Source: Dendrophyllia cribrosa
Lineage: Eukaryota; Cnidaria; Anthozoa; Scleractinia; Dendrophylliidae
NCBI GenBank assembly: GCA_024195265.1
Contig: JAJLRJ010000013.1
Coordinates: 13,278,822 to 13,342,821, forward strand
Length of the DNA stretch: 64,000 bases
Reading direction: 5' to 3'
In this document: positions 35,388 to 43,384 of the stretch, in pieces
Layout of the letters: every line of letters starts with the position of its first letter
Position numbering within the stretch: the stretch's first letter is position 1
The notes under the pieces: generated by a model
Told to the model about the DNA's origin: nothing
The model's input: only the letters and a program-made list of their open reading frames with translations
Databases searched by the model: none
Translations under genes and position numbers: made by a program

Positions 35388-36635
35388 TTAATACTGAATA
35401 GTTTCCAACGCACGATTTACAATGGAGAACAATGCGTCACTGATTATGAAAATGTGGCCTTTCACTGTGCCGCTGCCCGAAGTGGTCCTCTCGATCTCGA
35501 GCAGGACACCGTCCTTTGTGTTTACCAGCCGGAGACCATTGCCGTGTAGGCTTTTGGCAGCCATCGATCTTAGATCGATGAATAGACCAAACTTGTCCCC
35601 CGTGTAGAACTTTGTGGCATCCATGTTGCTATCAACACCCACCTCCTCACCAAAGTGCCGGCGAACCTCTTCCCACATGTCTCGGCTTTCAATACCCTGG
35701 CTGTAGATTTGATTGGGGACGCCGTCGATGGTGACCTTCACGCTGGTGATGTCGGGGTTGAAGAACTTTTCCGAGTCTCTTGCGCCACCAACATGGGGTT
35801 CGCTAAAGAGAAGGAGGATGCCTTTCATTGACCGGCGTGGGACGTTGATGGTCTCGTGGATCACTGCGTCTGTCGCCTTGTTGACTGTGATAATTTTGTG
35901 GTGGGTGACGTGCTCGTACAGGAACTCATTGCCATTGAGATAGGCGCTTTCCGCATCTGTGGCCAGGGCCTTGGCTTTTAGTACCTCATATTCAAGCTGA
36001 ATGTTCGTCAGGTCATAGGCCAGTTTGCTAGCATCAGACCCTCTAACAACCATGCTCGCTGAGGCAAGCTTTATCTCGAACACAAGCGCTTCAGCCAGAG
36101 CATGTGGATAGAAAACACCATGATCTCTTAGGATCTCGTGGTCAAGGTGTATTTTGTATTTGTTCCCGTAGACCGTGTTCAGCTTCTTCTCCGTGTCAAC
36201 ACTAGAGGATTTCTTGTCTCCCGCATTTGAACGGATTTTGCACAAATCCTCAGACTGTATCCCCTCGAGGAACATGTTACTTCGCTGGGTCTTTGTCAGG
36301 AAAAGGTCCTCATAAAGCTTGTAAACGTCAAAGGCATTGGTGTCTTGCAGCTTCTCTCCGGAAAACTTGACAACAAGGCTTGAGACAAGCGCCCGAGAGA
36401 CGTTATTTACCAGGTAGTTGTTTGCCTGTCCGCTAACGACGAGGTTGAATACCAGGGACAACGAGCCTGGGACGAGCACGACCCCGTTGTCTAGTTTAGG
36501 AACAGTCACGTATAATGTTTCCCCTGGCGACGCTTTGTTCGGGTTGAATGTGGTTGGGTGCAGAGTCCTGGCGCCCTTGAGGGCTAGCGCCATTTTCTCT
36601 CTGTAAGAAGGCTTGAAGTTTTCGCTCACAGCCAT
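35388..36635 (-). CDS. E2 hexon-type major capsid protein, 415 aa
   Basis: ATG 36635 (after ATATATATATTCTGGCT) is preferred to the upstream ATG, whose extension is low-complexity. The 415-residue product has the double jelly-roll layout: GETLYVTVPKL and PGSLSLVFNL strands near the start, SRALVSSLVVKFSGEKLQD, a central LDHEILRDHGVFYPHALAEAL region, and C-terminal TGDKFGLFIDLRSMAAKSL with LEIERTTSGSGTVKGHIFI. The same segments are recognisable in the broken E3 copy. Identification rests on size, position beside the ATPase and this pattern; similarity to the E1 hexon is low. Confidence 0.82.
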   Translation of the reverse strand: MAVSENFKPSYREKMALALKGARTLHPTTFNPNKASPGETLYVTVPKLDNGVVLVPGSLSLVFNLVVSGQANNYLVNNVSRALVSSLVVKFSGEKLQDTNAFDVYKLYEDLFLTKTQRSNMFLEGIQSEDLCKIRSNAGDKKSSSVDTEKKLNTVYGNKYKIHLDHEILRDHGVFYPHALAEALVFEIKLASASMVVRGSDASKLAYDLTNIQLEYEVLKAKALATDAESAYLNGNEFLYEHVTHHKIITVNKATDAVIHETINVPRRSMKGILLLFSEPHVGGARDSEKFFNPDITSVKVTIDGVPNQIYSQGIESRDMWEEVRRHFGEEVGVDSNMDATKFYTGDKFGLFIDLRSMAAKSLHGNGLRLVNTKDGVLLEIERTTSGSGTVKGHIFIISDALFSIVNRALETIQY

Positions 36636-36689
36636 AGCCAGAATATATATATATGTTTTATAAAAATATTTATATACTTTGATGCAATC

Positions 36690-37655
36690 ATGGAAGAAGG
36701 TGAAGAAATTCCTCTTATGGAACACACGGATGATCGTGATGATGACGATGACGATGACGATACTTCACTCCCTGGCTCCCAACCCGGGCCTTCGGGTGAA
36801 TCTTTTCCAATGACTACAATGAATCGCCCCCCAGAACGCGGTTCAAGCAGGAAAGAAACCTCTTTCACTGAGGGGACCCCTTCAGGGCGAATTCTTCGCA
36901 CTGCAGAGGATATGGCAATGAGTGAGATTGAGAACGAGTTTCCCTTTGTAGATAAAACTAAACTTGAAGCTCTGTACGTGGAATAAAAAAAAACAGGAGG
37001 GCTTCACATCGAGGTTAAAATGCGAGGTAAAACAACATCGTATCCTCTGTACACATTATCAAAGGGTGATGCCCAAAAAACTTTTAACACCCATCTTCCA
37101 CAAGAAATAACAAAGGCTCCTGGAATAAATACAAATGAAATACAAAAAGCAATGGAGGAACTGAATCAAGAGATTGAAGGGGTTGACAGGAACATCCAAG
37201 AAGACGAGAGGGTTGCGAATGATGAAAACGAGGAGCCTACCAACCGCCAACGAGCTCGTGACAAGATCCAAGAAAACACCGAGAGAAGAGACGAGCTTGT
37301 TGCTGAGAGAGATCGTCTTGAGGAAAAACTTCCCCTTCGCGAACGTGTGAAAAACATCTTCAAGAAATATGGGTGGACCTTGCAAGCGGTTGTTCTGGCT
37401 GCCGGTATAGTCATAGGCGCTGTGACTTTTTCTGCAATGAATGCCTTGAAAGCGGGTACAAAGGCTGTTGGAAATGGACTTAAAGAACTGGGGAAGAAGG
37501 TAGCCTCCATCTTGCCTGGCCTCATCGGCTCAATCGTGGGCTTTATCTTCAAAGCGGCCGGCCAGGTTATCTCCTTTCTTGGCGAGCACGCTTGGCTGCT
37601 AATCCTTGCCGTGGTTGCCTTCTTGATAGAGAAGATTACCAAGGGTAAGCGCTAA
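36690..37655 (+). pseudogene. E2 coiled-coil and multi-pass membrane protein, one in-frame TAA
   Basis: Starts at ATG 36690 after ATATTTATATACTTTGATGCAATC. The N-terminal part is very acidic (DDRDDDDDDDD). TAA at 36,984-36,986 interrupts the frame, which continues open in the same phase to 37655. Then comes a long coiled coil (IQKAMEELNQEIEGVDRNI, LVAERDRLEEKL) and at least two membrane segments (AVVLAAGIVIGAVTF; LLILAVVAFLIEKI) with a glycine-rich amphipathic stretch between (GLIGSIVGFIFKAAGQVI). The E3 copy at 46462 has the same plan. Coiled coil plus membrane segments could indicate a membrane-fusion or scaffold protein, but this is inference. Confidence 0.6.
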
Positions 37656-38020
37656 CGCATCCAGGCAACAAAGCCTGCCAAAGTAAGCGCACCAGCGGCA
37701 ACGATTGCCTTGTTTACGTGATGCGGCTCGATTTTGGTCTCTTTTGTGGTCTTTGTGGTCTCTGGGGTCTCTGGTGTGGAGTGTATTGGGGTGCTGTCAC
37801 CTTTCTGTTCCTGCATTGCCTCTTTATGTATCGGATTAGAGGGGTGGCTGGTAGGCCGATTGGTCTTTGTTGGCCCGCCGGCCATGTGAGTGATGCCTAC
37901 TTTTTTTGTGCCGTGATTGACATCATTGTTCACACCCAGCTTCATCCCTTGCGTTGCCTGCTTAAGATTGTTGTTATACCCCACTGTGCTTTCAGTGTTG
38001 ATAACCATGCGTGATGGCAT
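37652..38020 (-). pseudogene. E2 remnant of a conserved 450-aa Polinton protein, C-terminal part only
   Basis: Frame from ATG 38020 (MPSRMVINTESTVGYNN) encodes 122 residues that match only the last quarter of the E3 gene at 45115. The first 300 or so residues present in E3 are absent in E2; the sequence directly upstream is the small gene at 38051-38356. So a deletion of roughly 1 kb removed the start. It ends with a membrane-like helix (KAIVAAGALTLAGFVAW). Its stop overlaps the end of the preceding plus-strand gene by 4 bp. Non-functional remnant. Confidence 0.7.
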
Positions 38021-38050
38021 GAGCGTGATGCCATGAGCTAACTCCCAGCA

Positions 38051-38356
38051 CTATTCCTGTGGCTGTTTTGTGGTCGTCGCCAAGTCTACTTGCACTTCAA
38101 AGTGGGACATATCAGCGCGTGGGAAACGCTTTTTGAAGTCTGATATCGCCTTCGCTTTGGCAGCTGCATAGAGCTTTGCTGCTTCTTGTGTTCTCATCCA
38201 GGCTAGTGGATCTGCGGGTGGCCTTTTCTTTACATATGGATGGCTATAGATGTTTGGGGTTGAATTAAAAGGTGGTGGGGGGTCATAGTTGTGACCGCCA
38301 ATATCTAAACCAACGTTTGTATTAGGATTAAATCCACCGGGGCGTCTGCCAAACAT
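38051..38356 (-). CDS. E2 small proline- and tyrosine-rich virion-type protein, 101 aa
   Basis: Intact frame from ATG 38356 after TATATATACACAATC. The N-terminal half is glycine/proline-rich (GHNYDPPPPFNSTPN), the C-terminal half helical (EAAKLYAAAKAKAISDFKKRFP). The helical part is closely kept in the E3 gene at 44742. The start lies only 43 bp from the penton start in a divergent pair. Function unknown; a minor capsid component is possible. Confidence 0.6.
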   Translation of the reverse strand: MFGRRPGGFNPNTNVGLDIGGHNYDPPPPFNSTPNIYSHPYVKKRPPADPLAWMRTQEAAKLYAAAKAKAISDFKKRFPRADMSHFEVQVDLATTTKQPQE

Positions 38357-38399
38357 GATTGTGTATATATAATATTTTTATAAATGTATTATATACACA
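38357..38399. promoter_or_regulatory. Divergent TATATA promoter between small gene and penton
   Basis: A 43-bp spacer between two divergent ATGs. On the minus side ATTATATATACACAATC precedes ATG; on the plus side GTATTATATACACA precedes ATG. The two halves are near mirror copies (TATATACACAAT..), so each gene has its own TATATA box 6-10 nt from the start codon. Confidence 0.6.
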
Positions 38400-39071
38400 A
38401 TGGTTGTGTTAACAATCGTCGCGCCTTCGAACCCTCACACCATCTACTTCGATCACGCGCTTCCAAAACCGAGTTACCTCCGGCTCGTCTCTTGTTCGCT
38501 TTTCAATTCGTGGAATACTTTGAAACAAAGAGGAGAGATAACATTGTTTAGTAATGGGAATAAAGAAGGAACTGTCAGGAGACTTCTCCCAGGCCATTAC
38601 ACTATTGAGTCTTTGGCAAAAGAATTAGAAAACGTATTCCCAAATGAAAAGTTTAAATTAGCAACCGAGACAAACTCACCATTGGGGTCGATGATCATTT
38701 TCAAAGAATACCCAGAAGAGGTTAAACTAGACCACGATCTATCTGAATTGCTTGGTATAAGTCCTAAATTGCTGTGGCCAACAACATTCGTCAAAGGATT
38801 AACGTCACCAAGCACTTACTTTATCCATTGTGATCTGGTTGATAAAGAAGAAAACCTGCTCAATGGGAAGCCTTCAACAGTTTTGGCTCGTTTTGATGTT
38901 CGTGGGAAGCCGTTTGAGAAAGTTTTCTATGAATCATCACAACAAAACGTCTTGCGTGACACCTCATCTGGAGTTTATGTAAATAGCTTGTCTCTATCAG
39001 TGAAGGATGCAAATGGCGACCTCTTTAACTTCAATAACAAGTCGTTGGAGTTTGAAATAGAAATTAATTAA
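38400..39071 (+). CDS. E2 penton (minor capsid) protein, 223 aa
   Basis: Intact frame from ATG 38400, 6 nt after TATATA. The pattern matches Polinton minor capsid proteins: an N-terminal TIYFDHALPKPSYLRLVSCS strand with 'FNSWNTLKQRG', a central GHYTIESLAKELENVF helix, and the strand STYFIHCDLVDKEENLL, then the terminal SLSLSVKDANGDLF. It forms the jelly-roll vertex pentamer. A broken E3 copy lies at 44020-44702. Confidence rests on the pattern shared with E1's penton and the usual size. Confidence 0.78.
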   Translation: MVVLTIVAPSNPHTIYFDHALPKPSYLRLVSCSLFNSWNTLKQRGEITLFSNGNKEGTVRRLLPGHYTIESLAKELENVFPNEKFKLATETNSPLGSMIIFKEYPEEVKLDHDLSELLGISPKLLWPTTFVKGLTSPSTYFIHCDLVDKEENLLNGKPSTVLARFDVRGKPFEKVFYESSQQNVLRDTSSGVYVNSLSLSVKDANGDLFNFNNKSLEFEIEIN

Positions 39072-39093
39072 AACATATATATATTACCCCACC

Positions 39094-39762
39094 ATGAGTT
39101 CTGCCAATGTACTGCCCCCATCGGCTCCGGATTACAGCGAGACACAACCGCTCTATCCAATCTTAACAAATGGTGATGACTTCCGTCTAAAAAAAATCTC
39201 TGACTTACAGACAGAGCTTGAATCAGAGGCTAGCCACTATAGACAGGTCGCGAAGAAGTACAAGAGAACCCACTCTGTTGTTCACAGTTCAGCTGTTTGT
39301 CTTGGTTTCATCTCTGCGGGTTTGTCTTCTGCCACAGTTGCAACAGCCTTGACTGGGTTTGGAATTATCGCCAGCCCGGCATTAGCCAGTGTCGCGGCTG
39401 TTTCAGGCTTTTCCTCCGCTGGCCTTACTGCATTCAGTAAACGGCTTGAAAGGAAGATCACCAAACATGAAAAGATCTACACACTCGCCATTGCTAAACG
39501 AAACTCTGTCAATGACCTGGTTTCAAAGGCTCTCACGGACAAGACAATCAGTGATACAGAGTTTTCAATCATTCTTCACGAGATTGAAAAATATCACGAA
39601 CTGAAAGCCTTGATTCGCTCTGGTGAAAACAAAACAGGTGGACAAAATAGATCGCCAGATCTTGAAAAAATAAGGAAGGAAATACGCGCCGAAGAGCATT
39701 CTAAGTTGCAAAAAAAAATAAGTTCTTTAGCCGCGCAATCCAAGTTAGATTTGAAAGACTAA
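39094..39762 (+). CDS. E2 two-segment membrane protein, 222 aa
   Basis: Intact frame from ATG 39094 after ACATATATATATTACCCCACC. An extended N-terminus (MSSANVLPPSAPDYSETQPLY), a helix (LQTELESEASHYRQVAKKYK), a hydrophobic glycine/alanine-rich double segment (CLGFISAGLSSATVATAL; FGIIASPALASVAAVSGF), then a charged helical C-terminus. The order and lengths match the E1 protein at 7967 and the E3 copy at 43385. The family appears to be a conserved Polinton membrane protein. It contains an SAPDY motif, not a PPxY. Function unknown. Confidence 0.66.
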   Translation: MSSANVLPPSAPDYSETQPLYPILTNGDDFRLKKISDLQTELESEASHYRQVAKKYKRTHSVVHSSAVCLGFISAGLSSATVATALTGFGIIASPALASVAAVSGFSSAGLTAFSKRLERKITKHEKIYTLAIAKRNSVNDLVSKALTDKTISDTEFSIILHEIEKYHELKALIRSGENKTGGQNRSPDLEKIRKEIRAEEHSKLQKKISSLAAQSKLDLKD

Positions 39763-39774
39763 ACTCTGGTTTCT

Positions 39775-40210
39775 CGCTTTATTGCGTGACACGGCGTTAC
39801 ACATGACGTGACATTGTGCGTGACTGTCACGCGTGACATTGCGTGACACATAACAAAAAGGGACAAAACCCTAGTCGGGGGGTGCTCGGTGGCTGTTCTT
39901 GCCTAGCCTCGGCTAGGACTTTTTGCCTCACCGAAGTGAGGATTTTTTGCCTCACCGAAGTGAGGACTTTTTCCCATTTCACCTCTGGGACCGAGGGCGA
40001 GTTCTCCGAGGAGACCTCTGTTTGAGCACCCCCCTGTTATCAGTTGGGCCGGAGCTGGTTCACCAGGGGGTCGCCAACTGACTCAGCAACCCCACTACCC
40101 CTGGTCTGACATCGCATGAGCCGTAAACAGGGTTCAATGGCGGCCAACCATACCCCCCTGAGCTCTACCGAAGTGCAGACTTAATAGTATATATGGTTCG
40201 GAAAACTCTT
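39775..40210 (+). ncRNA. Possible structured non-coding region with repeated hairpins
   Basis: A GC-rich gene-free segment in an AT-rich element. It starts with at least five CGTGAC/GCGTGACA motifs (39,784-39,850), then has GGGGGGTGCTC (39,879) pairing with GAGCACCCCCC (40,024), enclosing a local CCTAGCC..GGCTAGG hairpin and two identical CCTCACCGAAGTGAGG hairpins, each followed by a T run. A GGGTTCAATGG sequence near 40,129 is only loosely like a Pol III B box. A viral RNA or a replication structure are both possible. No homolog recognised. Confidence 0.35.
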
Positions 40211-40292
40211 ATATATAGATCAAAACCATCGCGCTTTTACATGTAGTAACTCTTCTAAGGGCGCGCATGCGCAAGCAATTATTTTTGCACGC

Positions 40293-41282
40293 ATGCGTAA
40301 CAATCCAATTGAACATTTAACATTAGTTAATATAATCATGACGAGGCTTATGGACACTGAAGTTTATAAGCGCTTCAATGCGCAACTGTTTATCACTAGG
40401 CGTATGGATGAAAAGAATAAAGACAAGACTCAACTAGATGTCTTAGATCTAAAACACAAGCAAATCATGCTGCGTGGCATCACTGGCAGCTGCTACGTAA
40501 CAGAGCTTCACCGCTAACAATTATCAGAGAAGCTCCAAATCATCTTCGAAGAGTTTAATTTGTCAGCGAGACAAGAACTAATCCGGCGATACCGCGAAAA
40601 CGAGTTTGTCATCGTTCAAAATAAAACAAACGGAAGCATAAAATCGTGCCAAAGCTGTGGCGGCTCATTTTCGCTCGTGTGTGAATCCACAGAACTTGTC
40701 TGCAGATAATGCCGCCGCATTGAAATAATAGACGGAGCTGCTTTTTCTCATAAAGACCTTTATAACAAAGGAAATATGAAAGTTAAACCCAGATGTACAA
40801 GAAATTATAATTTTAAATATCGGCTTGATCAGATATTCGGAAACAACTCTTTGGAAAATATAAGCGGCAGTGAAAAGGTTTTATTAGAAATACTGAAAGA
40901 AATGACTAAAGAAAATGTTCTTCAAAAATATCTAACAATAGATGTTCTGCGAAATATTCTTAAAAAAATAAAACGCAGTGATTTTTATAAACACTCCACT
41001 CCATTGTTGAGCTTTGTTTTAGGGGAATCCCCTACGAGATTAACCGATGACGAAATTAAGCAAATTAACTCTGTTTACTCAAGCATAAAACATTATCTAC
41101 CACACAATATTTCTTATAATTTCGTAATTCATAAAATCTTAACCCTAATTTTACCAGAAGGGCCGAGAAAACACAAAATTTTATCTTACATAAGTCTTCC
41201 GAAGCCAGCTACACATCTAACTAACGAATGGTATTGGCAAGCAGCCATTAGTGCCGCGGGCATTAATCATATTATTGCGTAA
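40293..41282 (+). pseudogene. E2 VLTF-3-like late transcription factor with zinc ribbon, two stops
   Basis: One frame runs from ATG 40293 to the stop at 41282, with TAA at 40,515-40,517 and a second TAA near 40,707. It carries a zinc ribbon (SCQSCGGSF and a second cysteine pair split by the second stop), then a helical domain with the VLTF-3 family order: TIDVLRNILKKIKRSDFYKH, a 'GESPTRLTDDEIKQI' segment, VYSSIKHYLPHN, KILTLILP and a terminal EWYWQAA tryptophan. In poxviruses and other large DNA viruses this family switches on late genes. Both stops are TAA; other genes of E2 use TAA as true stop, so recoding is unlikely. Confidence 0.6.
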
Positions 41283-41401
41283 GTAAATTATAATCTTGCT
41301 CAAACTTATTCAGTAGAAAACCTTCCATGAGTTCTCTTTCATCGTCGATGTATTGAGCTGCTTCCTCTGACTTCGGTTGGTTGTCCTCTTCAAAGGCAAA
41401 A

Positions 41402-42406
41402 TCAGTTAGTTTTTTTTAAAAGTTTTGATAAATTATTGTGAAAGCACTCGACCGACCTTTGAATATTTCTCAAAAAATTCGGTTGCTTGCTTGCCCGAAT
41501 CTCAGTTATATCCAGCAGCTTCCAGGCGAACACTGCCACGGGTTTGGGACCATCTGAACCCTGATTCAAAAACGCTTTTTGCATATGGTTATAACGCAAA
41601 AACTCCTCGTCTTCGTCCTGTTTTCTAAAAGACATTCTTACTCTGCCGTAACAACACCATATATTTTTCTCCGCGATGGAGCTCATAATCCTCTCAAACA
41701 ATTGAGTTGATTTGAGGGATCCGATGTCGATGATTTTATTTTGATTTATGGCTATCTTCTGTTTGCTAAATAAACAACAAACTCCCCACGCGAGTGTTGT
41801 GTTGCCCTTTGCTTTATATTTGTTTCCTCCGTTTAGAAACTGATTGTGGGCCAAACTCGGTTCTAGCTGATTAAAAGAACACATTCTAAAGTAAGCGTCG
41901 ACAAACAAGCCTTTATTTACCATATCCCCACTCAAAGCAAGGCCTGTTTGTATCTGGTCGCTATAATAACTAGGAATTCTATTCATAGATATTTTCCTCT
42001 TGAATGGGCATTTAAATTCTAATAGAACTATGGTGTTATCTTTGTCTAAATAATATCCGTCTGGACTGCAAGTGACCTTTCGATAAAGCGGATGATCTAT
42101 TGCTAGATTAAGAGAGATACTGTGACCAAAAACGGAAACAGAGTGTTTTTGCCCAAAATACTTGCGTACAAGCGGCTCGAACAGATTGCCCCAGGTACAA
42201 GCCGCATTGTTGAGCATATCTGTTGGTAGTATTTTCTTTAAGAGCAAGCTTTGCCGTGTTTCAAACGGCGACGATCCTGTCAAGGCAGAGATCTCTGATG
42301 CACCGATGGTGTTTTGTCTGGCTCTCACCCAGTCGGCGCTCTTTTGTATCAAGCCTGTCTTCCTCGATTTAAGAAAGTTCATGAACACTTGAGCAGTCGT
42401 CATCAC
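41402..42406 (-). CDS. YqaJ-type viral exonuclease, intact, 334 aa
   Basis: Intact frame from ATG 42406. It has all the motifs of the lambda-exonuclease/YqaJ family: GASEISALTG (residues 35-44), WGNLFEPLV with E77, SPDG with D116, LLEFKCP with E130 and K132, and YYSDQIQTGLALSG with Q151. These bind two metal ions and degrade one strand of duplex DNA from its end. It may work with a strand-annealing partner in recombination or process replicating genome ends. Such nucleases are common in phages and large DNA viruses and unusual in Polintons. It follows the zinc-finger gene on the same strand. A broken copy in E3 shows it was already present in their common ancestor. Confidence 0.85.
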   Translation of the reverse strand: MMTTAQVFMNFLKSRKTGLIQKSADWVRARQNTIGASEISALTGSSPFETRQSLLLKKILPTDMLNNAACTWGNLFEPLVRKYFGQKHSVSVFGHSISLNLAIDHPLYRKVTCSPDGYYLDKDNTIVLLEFKCPFKRKISMNRIPSYYSDQIQTGLALSGDMVNKGLFVDAYFRMCSFNQLEPSLAHNQFLNGGNKYKAKGNTTLAWGVCCLFSKQKIAINQNKIIDIGSLKSTQLFERIMSSIAEKNIWCCYGRVRMSFRKQDEDEEFLRYNHMQKAFLNQGSDGPKPVAVFAWKLLDITEIRASKQPNFLRNIQRSVECFHNNLSKLLKKTN

Positions 42407-42410
42407 TGAT

Positions 42411-42993
42411 ATACGAAGGGTAAGCGTTTCTTCAATTGGTAATAACCACCCAACTCCGTTTGAAACGTTGCGAGTGATTTCTTACCTGCGATATAATCCG
42501 AAACAAAACTTAAATCACGGATGTCATTTAAAGGATCAAGAGCCTCTAAGCTTTTGTTTTTAGATGTCTTTTGTTCTTGCTCTTGCTCGTCAAGCCATGC
42601 ATTCAGCTCATGTCAGCTGACATTTGACTTGGCAAAAACTTCTCGATTACTCATCAAAGGGGCCGCCAAATCCGCCTCATGCTCTGGAAGATCTCGAAAG
42701 TTTCTTTTAAAACGCGGACAACCACTTTGTCTGTGTTTGTAAGCTGTTGATTTAGAAACTTCTCGATTGCAACTGGGGCAAATCACTTTCGGACGTGATT
42801 CTGTTTTCAGCTTCTTGCAAGCATATTTCTGATGCTCCACGAGTGAGTGGCCCTGTGTGAAGTTTAAACCACAATATCTGCAGGGATTATATTCGAATGT
42901 TACTTTGTTTTTCGCAAAGATATCATCGCCTTCTTTCAAAGGGATTCTTCTCATTGCCAAGAACTCAACAGCAGTCATAACTCTGTTTGCCAT
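42411..42993 (-). pseudogene. E2 C2HC zinc-finger protein, one in-frame TGA
   Basis: ATG 42993 lies inside the right terminal repeat, so its first codons (MAN) and TATATACC promoter are shared with the polymerase gene. It encodes two zinc fingers of the C2HC kind, CRYCGLNFTQGHSLVEHQKYAC and CPSCNREVSKSTAYKHRQSGC written here as separate motifs. TGA at 42,613-42,615 interrupts the frame, which then stays open for about 67 more codons (ending 5 bp before the exonuclease start). The tail is glutamine-rich and helical. Probably a DNA-binding regulator; the truncated form would keep both fingers. Confidence 0.62.
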
Positions 42994-43352
42994 TGCGGTA
43001 TATACAAGGAGTGTGCATTTCTTCAATTAGCTATGCCCAACCCTCAAGTGCTCCATAGGGCTTCGTTTGGGTGGATGGTGGCCTCATTGACAGTTATGTT
43101 TTGGTTGCTCTAATCGGTTGTTGCCCTGACGGGTTTTGCGCTGATGTAAGAAGGACGAAGCCTGAGTAGATAGAAGAGACACGTTCTGGACAAGCATTTT
43201 TAGGGTGCCGCAAGCACATATAGAACATTAAATGATTTTTAGGGCCCAGGACCGACTGAAAGTAGGTCCTGGGCCTATTAATCATTTAATGTTTTATATG
43301 TGCTTGCGGCACCCTAAAAATACTGGTCCAGAACGTGCCTCTTCTATCTACT
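42985..43352 (-). repeat. E2 right terminal inverted repeat
   Basis: Inverse complement of 27,075-27,441. The inner end lies in the zinc-finger start codon region (GTTTGCCATTGCGG). Differences from the left copy are few and scattered, implying recent insertion or concerted change of the ends. Confidence 0.88.
43165..43352. repeat. Terminal palindrome of E2, right
   Basis: Same structure as the left end: two arms of about 74 nt (AGTAGATAGAAGAG.. and ..CTCTTCTATCTACT) around a centre with GGGCCCAGGACC and GGTCCTGGGCC that also pair. Both arms and centre are nearly identical to the left copy read in inverse, including the asymmetry of the loop. Confidence 0.82.
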
Positions 43353-43384
43353 AAGCAAGAAACCTGAGTTTAGTTTTTCAAATC

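Larger units (their letters stand above)
27075..43352. mobile_element. Complete Polinton E2, 16.3 kb, with palindromic terminal repeats
   Basis: Bounded by inverted repeats of about 367 bp starting AGTAGATAGAAGAG, with an AG 5' end as expected for Polintons. The flanks are AAGCG on the left and AAGCA on the right, a probable 5-6 bp target duplication with one change. It carries polymerase, integrase, packaging ATPase, hexon and penton. The flanking sequence on both sides belongs to E3. Both outermost genes (polymerase and zinc finger) start inside the repeats and read inwards. No protease of the adenain type was found. Confidence 0.87.

Noticed and set aside
40293..41282. TAA recoded as glutamine (alternative genetic code)
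   Set aside because: Many neighbouring intact genes end at TAA, and other genes here show TGA and TAG stops as well; nonsense decay explains it.
42521..42742. Plus-strand serine/cysteine-rich small protein
   Set aside because: It is antisense to the zinc-finger gene and has no independent support.
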